From: an uncultured Sphingobacteriia bacterium
GTDB lineage: Bacteria > Bacteroidota > Bacteroidia > Chitinophagales > Chitinophagaceae
Reading direction: 5' to 3'
Assembly: GCA_945957225.1 (NCBI GenBank)
Contig: CAMFKK010000116.1
Span: 1-7,269, forward strand
Length of the DNA stretch: 7,269 bases
Shown: in pieces, positions 1 through 5,500 of the stretch
How the letters are laid out: every line of letters begins with the position of its first letter
Position numbering within the stretch: the first letter of the stretch is position 1
Position numbers and translations under genes: made by a program
Notes under the pieces: generated by a model
Seen by the model: the letters and a program-made list of their open reading frames with translations, nothing else
Database searches by the model: none
Told to the model about the DNA's origin: nothing

Positions 1-1304
1 GTTCAGACGCTATTTCTGCCTTAAGGGGTTATGCCAATAGCCAATTAAAAAATAGCTCTATTGTTTTCTCGGCAGGGATGAATCCAAGATTGTATAATTA
101 TTTAGAGTCTTTCTCAGAATTTGATGTAAATGAAAATGGAGACTTTAATAAGAAAATTATTATCAAGGTAAGTGACTATAGATCTGCACTGATTCAAGGA
201 AAATACCTGGCAAAAAAGGGTTTATGGGTAAGCGAGTTTAGGGTAGAGTCTGGACTAAACTGTGGTGGACACGCTTTTGCAACTGACGGCATATTGCTAG
301 GACCTATTTTAGAAGAGTTCAAACAAAACAAACAGGAACTTATTGATGCTTTGTTTGAAATTTATAATGCGGCTCATTTAAAGAAAAGTGGAAAAGAATT
401 TAAATATCCGCCAGCCATTAGATTCACTGTTCAAGGTGGTATTGGAACCCATGAAGAAGATGCCTACCTACACAGTTATTATGAGTTTGACGGAACTGGC
501 TGGGGTACGCCCTTTCTATTAGTACCTGAAGCAACTACCGTAGATGACGCCACTTTAAAACTATTGGCTGGAGCAAAGGACAAAGACGTAAAGCTTAGTC
601 ATGTGTCTCCTTTGGGTGTGAGATTTCATTATCTAAAAGGTACTAGCTCTGAAGTTGAAAAATTAATGCGTATTGAGAAAGGAACGCCAGGTAGCCCATG
701 TACAGAAAAGCACTTGAGTTTTAATACAGAATTTACTACTGAGCCCATTTGTACTGCGTCCATCAAATACCAGCAGCTCAAAATAGCCCAATTAAAAACT
801 ATGGGTCTGCCTGAAAAAGTATTGGAAAAGCAAGTCAATGATTTATTGGAAAAAGAATGCCTTTGTGTGGGGTTGAGTAATTCTGCCGCCATTAACTATT
901 CTCAAACCTTTGTCAATAAATTAGGTGCAGTAACCATTTGCCCTGGACCAAATATTGTAAACTTTAATAAGACGGTTTCATTGCAATCCATGTCTGACCA
1001 TATTTATGGTAGAACCAATATCTTGGGTAATACCAATAGGCCTCATATGTTTGTGGCAGAATTATATCTCTATATTGATTTCTTTAAAGAACAATTATTA
1101 GAAGATATAGAAACAGAACAGTTTGAGAAAAAGCGTAAGTTTTATATTGGCTTTTGTCAAAACCTGCGTTCAGGTATTGCTTATTACAAAGGCTTAAAAG
1201 GCTTAAGCGATGAAACCAAACTTAAGTTGGACAAAGACTTGGAGGCAGCTTCTTTAGAATTGGATTATTTGAATTATCAATACGAGATTATTACCAATTC
1301 TTAA
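1..1304 (+). CDS. Conserved Bacteroidota protein of unknown function, 5'-truncated by the window edge
   Basis: The frame is open from position 3 with no stop before the TAA at 1302-1304, giving 433 visible residues. The ATG at 78 is internal: the upstream codons read as ordinary protein (ending ...SSIVFSAGMNPRLYNYLESF). There is no signal peptide or membrane segment in the visible part, so it is probably cytoplasmic. Conspicuous motifs are GLNCGGHAFATDG (252-290), VQGGIGT (429-449), GTGWGTPFLLVPEAT (from 492), a CLCVGLSNS segment (858-884) and CPGPNI (939-956). The Gly-rich GGIGT turn is reminiscent of the phosphate-binding loops of FMN-dependent TIM barrels, and the several cysteines could be catalytic or bind metal; both are inference. 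The last 80 or so residues are charged and probably helical. I recall similar proteins in Bacteroidota genomes annotated only as hypothetical. A strong terminator follows, so this is the last gene of its transcript. The gene is certain; its function is not known. Confidence 0.9.
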   Translation, partial: SDAISALRGYANSQLKNSSIVFSAGMNPRLYNYLESFSEFDVNENGDFNKKIIIKVSDYRSALIQGKYLAKKGLWVSEFRVESGLNCGGHAFATDGILLGPILEEFKQNKQELIDALFEIYNAAHLKKSGKEFKYPPAIRFTVQGGIGTHEEDAYLHSYYEFDGTGWGTPFLLVPEATTVDDATLKLLAGAKDKDVKLSHVSPLGVRFHYLKGTSSEVEKLMRIEKGTPGSPCTEKHLSFNTEFTTEPICTASIKYQQLKIAQLKTMGLPEKVLEKQVNDLLEKECLCVGLSNSAAINYSQTFVNKLGAVTICPGPNIVNFNKTVSLQSMSDHIYGRTNILGNTNRPHMFVAELYLYIDFFKEQLLEDIETEQFEKKRKFYIGFCQNLRSGIAYYKGLKGLSDETKLKLDKDLEAASLELDYLNYQYEIITNS

Positions 1305-1320
1305 AACTTGGTTATAGCAG

Positions 1321-1365
1321 ACAATAGTTAAAAGCCGCCCAATTAAATGAGCGGCTTTTTATTGT
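1321..1365 (+). terminator. Rho-independent terminator after the first gene
   Basis: A perfect 9-bp inverted repeat, AAAAGCCGC (1330-1338) and GCGGCTTTT (1351-1359), encloses a 12-base AT-rich loop, and the descending arm runs into a T tract. The stem extends outward through ACAATA (1321-1326) pairing with TATTGT (1360-1365), across a 3-base bulge (GTT). It begins 16 bases after the TAA stop at 1304. The A-tract/T-tract symmetry would also allow termination on the other strand, but no minus-strand gene approaches it. Confidence 0.9.
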
Positions 1366-1370
1366 TGCTG

Positions 1371-1401
1371 TTACAGGATAATTTGCAAGTTTTTAGTTTT
1401 G
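1371..1401 (+). promoter_or_regulatory. Candidate Bacteroidota-type promoter for the 191-residue gene
   Basis: TAGTTTTG at 1394-1401 matches the Bacteroidota -7 consensus TAnnTTTG exactly. Seventeen bases upstream is TTACAG (1371-1376), a weak match to the -33 TTG element. The position is sensible: just downstream of the terminator and 35 bases before the ATG at 1437, implying a leader of about 30 bases. The match is by eye; a short AT-rich motif like this can arise by chance. Confidence 0.45.
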
Positions 1402-1436
1402 GAAATCACTGATTTATAGGCATATTGCACTAATTA

Positions 1437-2012
1437 ATGCATCCACTATCCATCACATACAATGACCGGACCCTCTTTCATCTGTTGCGTCATTTTGAAA
1501 GTATCAATGAAGGCGCCATTGCTTGTTTGTTAAATAGGGGCTATCAACAACAAGAGATTGATACGGCTTTGCAAATTCCTGGATCTAGGTTTCATGCAGA
1601 CTTTGCACAGGATCTTAAAAGCCTCCAGCAACAATGGAACCTAGGCCAATTAATTAGTCAGCAAACATTTGGTGGCTATTTGCATGTGCAGTTAAAATTC
1701 AATCCCAAACTTTATCCCGTTGGAATTGGAAAACTGGCAGTTGTGCCTATTGCTGATCTTTCCAAACTAAGGGCAAGTGCCGTATTTATAAAAAAAAATA
1801 GAGGGATGCTTTTGCAGCACACAAAAGTGGGTGAATTGCCCCATACATGGGAAATGATCTTGGTGCTGAAACCTCAAAAAAACTACCAATTATTAATCAC
1901 TGCTTTTCCTGGAACTGGGGCATTGCCCATTCCCCATACAAAGATGAAGGAGGCTGATTTCAAAGCCAGTAGTCATTTTTGGGAAAACCATGCTTTTTTA
2001 GAATTGGCATAG
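1437..2012 (+). CDS. Uncharacterised 191-residue protein
   Basis: The start is well fixed: the in-frame codons just before it read TAA TTA ATG, so no longer form exists. There is no Shine-Dalgarno sequence, as is usual in Bacteroidota. The protein has no signal peptide or membrane segment and no cysteine-rich or nucleotide-binding motif. The N-terminal third (residues 1-70) looks helical and Gln-rich, with HLLRHFESINEGAI and LKSLQQQWNLGQL. The C-terminal half looks like an alpha/beta fold with a Lys-rich segment (VFIKKNRGMLLQHTKVGELP) and a strand pair around HTWEMILVLKP and YQLLITAFPGTGALP. A strand ending in TA(F/Y)P after a conserved His/Thr strand is also seen at the end of several RNase toxin domains of bacterial polymorphic toxins; this is a weak resemblance only. 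It stands alone between a terminator and a long gap, with no partner gene. The reading frame is convincing; the function is unknown. Confidence 0.8.
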   Translation: MHPLSITYNDRTLFHLLRHFESINEGAIACLLNRGYQQQEIDTALQIPGSRFHADFAQDLKSLQQQWNLGQLISQQTFGGYLHVQLKFNPKLYPVGIGKLAVVPIADLSKLRASAVFIKKNRGMLLQHTKVGELPHTWEMILVLKPQKNYQLLITAFPGTGALPIPHTKMKEADFKASSHFWENHAFLELA

Positions 2013-2435
2013 CCCATAGGTACTTATTCTCTGTATCTCCTACATTGGAATAGTCTTTAAAAACTGAAATAAATAGCAAGAAGATTTTGTTTGTTTCTTT
2101 AGGTCATGATGCCATGGAATACCATTTTTTATTATTTCAAGTACTTAACTGGTATTAATTATTGATAACCATTATTTTGAAAAAGGATTCATTAATTTTT
2201 CTATCATTTTTGACTAGAATTTGGATTTGATCTTGTTGAATATTTTTTTTAATGAATGTGCATAACCCTGACACAGTCTTTTGGCTTTTCCACATTTTAG
2301 TTTATATTTATTTTCTATAATATAGTTATCTAATAAGCCCCAAAACTAACACAGTTGATCTTACCTGTTTTTAATAGGTGTAGCTAGTTTAACAGTTAGT
2401 GCAAGAGATGACTTGAACTATTAATTGTTCATTCT
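2013..2435. other. AT-rich intergenic region without a recognised gene
   Basis: This gap of 423 bases is rich in T and A runs and carries stops in all frames; I see no small gene or RNA. After the 191-residue gene there is only a weak candidate stop signal, ATGG-AATA-CCAT at 2114-2125 followed by a run of Ts. No exact TAnnTTTG element was found: near misses with wrong spacing are TAGAATTTG at 2215-2223 and TATTTTG at 2173-2179, and a TATAAT string lies at 2316-2321. The promoter of the large downstream gene must lie here or further upstream, and its leader could be long. Confidence 0.6.
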
Positions 2436-2504
2436 ATGAAGCCTATTTTTAAAGTAGCCCTATCTATTTTTGCGCTTTTTATATTCCATTATTCCGTTTT
2501 TGCA
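2436..2504 (+). other. Sec signal peptide coding segment
   Basis: Residues 1-23 have a short positive start (MKPIFK), a hydrophobic core (VALSIFALFIF) and a V-F-A ending followed by Q-T-S, which fits signal peptidase I cleavage between Ala23 and Gln24. There is no lipobox cysteine, so the mature protein is not expected to be a lipoprotein. Confidence 0.88.
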
Positions 2505-5500
2505 CAAACAAGTATTAGTTCTTTTAGTCCTACATCGGGTCCAGTAGGAACTTTAATTACTATTAATGGATCTAATTTATCTGACCCCGATTTTGTTAGT
2601 ATTGGAGTGGGAGATGCCATTGTTTTGAATAGTTCCCCAACAAGAATACAGGCGATTGTTATGCCAGAATGTAGAACCGGTGTGTTGAGTTTGAGGGCTG
2701 GTGGTAGAACTGTAGACGCTCAAAATGTCTTTACAGTTACTTCAAATAACCTTCCTAATGCTCAGGATGGCAATAAATTAGTTGGTGGAAATAGCGTTTT
2801 TGCCAGACAGGGTGCTGCCGTTGCTATTAGTGCAGATGGGAATACGGCTATTGTGGGCGGTTTTGGAGATGATATGAATAAGGGGGCAGCTTGGATCTTT
2901 ACTAGATCAGGAGGTATCTGGTCACAACAAGGGCAAAAATTAGTTGGGTCTGGTTGGGTTGCTGTACCCAATCAAGGGTATTCAGTAGCCATTAGTGCAG
3001 ATGGAAATACGGTTGCAATTGGGGGGAATACGGACAATGGTAATAACCAAGGCAAAACAGGTAGAGGGGCGGTTTGGGTATTTACAAGAGTAAATAATTT
3101 TTGGGCACAACAGGGATCTAAATTAACCGCCTCAGATGGAGATCAGAATTCCCAGTTAGGTAAATCAGTTGCATTAAGTGCAGATGGGAATACGCTTTTG
3201 GTAGGTGGCAATTTTGATAGAACGGATCCATTTAACGGAAAAGCCAATGGTGCTGCTTGGGTATTTACCAGGTTTTTTGGTCAGTGGAGACAGTTTGGAA
3301 GCAAGATGGTTCCAACTGACAATACTGGCTATGCGCAGTTTGGAACTTCAGTAGCCCTAAGTGCAGATGGTAAAACGGCGGTAATTGGTGGAGAAGCTGA
3401 TGATAGTAATAGGGGGGCAGCCTGGGTGTTTAATAGAAGAACAAGTGGATTTTTTCAGGATGTTCCCAAATTAAACTTTCCTTCTGATGGAACCACCATT
3501 AGAAGAATGGGTACATCTGTTTCAGTAAATGCCAATGGAAATTTTTTAGTTGTTGGCGGTTTAAGTGATGATAGAGTAGCTGCTTGGGTATATAGTAAAG
3601 TGGGTGGGCAATGGTCTTTGGATGCGCCTAAGATAATGGGTGCTGGTTTGAAAAATATTGGATTCAATCCCCATGTAAGTATATCTGGAGATGGTTATTT
3701 AGTGGCTGTTTCTGGAGATTTGGATAATAGTACCACTGGGGTGGCAACTTTATGGAAGAGGGCCATTGGTTCTTGGAGGGAGTCTGGTAATTTGCCTTTA
3801 GGTACACCTGTTGCCAATTCTTATTTTCAAGGTGCTGCTGTTGTACTTAGTTTAGATGGTACTACTGCCATCAGTGGAGCTCCTGGAACCAATGGCAATA
3901 ATGGGGCTAGTTGGATTTATAAAACCTTACAACAGGGTGCTGTTCCACAAATTAATACGCCAGTCAATAATAGTACGGGTAATGGTCCCAAGCCTTTGAT
4001 CAGTGGAACTGCTGAGCCTATTGCTACAGTGAATATTTATATTGATGGTTCCTCTATTCCAATTCAGGTTGTTGCCAACGCTGTAGGGGATTGGTCCTAT
4101 ACACCAACCTCTAATTTATCAGATGGGACCCATACTGTTGCAGCTACATCCACAGTTTCAGGTACTACAAGTAATAGTTCAGCAATAGTCTATTTTAGTA
4201 TAGTTTCTCCTGAGCCAACCATTAGTTCAATTAATCCTGGTGCAGGGCCAGTTGGAACACTGGTAACTATTACAGGTAATAATTTGAATAATCCAGATTT
4301 TGTAAATATTGGAGGCGTTGATGCAATTGTTGTGAATAGTAGTTCAAATAGCATTATGGCTATGGTTATGCCAAATGCGGTTTCTGGGGCTGTCAGTTTG
4401 GGTAGTGCTAATAAAACAATTACCGCTTCGTCCAATTTTACTGTGACTCCAACCTTGGTGCCCAATACCCAGGAGGGTAGTAAATTAGTTGGTAATGGAG
4501 GTTTTAATCCCAAACTAGGATGGTCTTTAGCCGTTAGTGCAGATGGAAATACTGCAGTAGTTGGTGGTTATGCCGATGACGGTTATGTTGGAGCTGCTTG
4601 GGTTTTCAATAGGCAAAATGGTGTTTGGCGCCAACAAGGAAATAAGTTAGTTGGTTCTGGTTTTGTAAATACGCCATCCCAAGGATATTCAGTAGCTATA
4701 AGTGCCGACGGTAATACTATTGCAATTGGCGGAAACGCTGATGCAGGTTATGGCCCAGGAAAAGGCGCGGTTTGGATCTTTACAAGATTTTCTAATCAAT
4801 GGTACCAACAAGGAAGAAAACTAGTTGGATCGGGTGGTAGTGGTAATGCGCAGTTTGGAACTGCTCTTTCTTTAAGTGCAGACGGTAATACACTAATGGT
4901 TGGGGCTCCAAATGAAAATGGAGGATTGGGAGCAGCCTATGTTTTTACAAGGGTAAATGATACTTGGTCGCAATTTGGTAGGGTGTTAATTCCTGATGAT
5001 AATGCGGGCTATCCCGAATTTGGTAAATCTATTGCCATTAGTTCAGATGGTAAAACAGCTGTTATTGGTGGTAATAAAGATGGAAATACCGGTGCTACTT
5101 GGGTATTTAAAAGATATAGTACTGAGTTTGCACAAGATGCTGATAAATTGGTGGCAAAGCCAGATGCTACCAGACTTCAGAAAGAAGGATCTTCTGTGGC
5201 TATAAGTGCAGATGGCAATACCATCATTTCTGGAGGTCTTAGTAACAATAATCCAGCTGCTTGGATATTTGTAAGAAAGAATGGTCTTTGGTCTCAGCAA
5301 AGTGGAACATTGTATAACCCCAATGCCATAGTTTCATCATCTGTAGTTTCTTTAAGTGCCGATGGTAATGCAGCAATTTTAGCAATTGGTATAGATGATG
5401 CCAGTATTGGTTCGGCTATTACTTTTAAAAGGGTTGGAACCAATTGGCAGCAAGCAGGTAATTTGCCATTGGGTACAGGGGCAATTGGAGCGGCATTGCA

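Noticed and set aside
78..80. ATG at 78 as the true start of the first gene
   Set aside because: The same frame is open for 25 codons back to the window edge and the preceding residues read as continuous conserved protein, so the gene is cut by the window.
629..892. Minus-strand open frame of 87 codons
   Set aside because: Antisense to the well-conserved first gene, with no promoter and no protein-like features.
2114..2130. ATGG-AATA-CCAT hairpin followed by Ts as a terminator of the 191-residue gene
   Set aside because: The stem is only 4 bp and about 100 bases past the stop; too weak to call as a feature.
2316..2321. TATAAT as a -10 box for the large gene
   Set aside because: No partner -35/-33 element at suitable spacing, and the Bacteroidota housekeeping promoter differs from TATAAT; the region is AT-rich enough to give this by chance.
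2762..4513. Minus-strand open frames at 2762-2971, 3455-3667 and 4190-4513
   Set aside because: They lie wholly inside the continuous + strand frame of the large protein, which has clear domains; their translations are low-complexity Pro/Leu/Thr-rich shadows of Gly/Asn-rich repeat codons.
2829..5219. Regularly spaced short DNA repeats as a possible CRISPR or intergenic repeat array
   Set aside because: The repeats are codons of the propeller blade motif in one open frame, imperfect and spaced 150-180 bases, with coding sequence between them.
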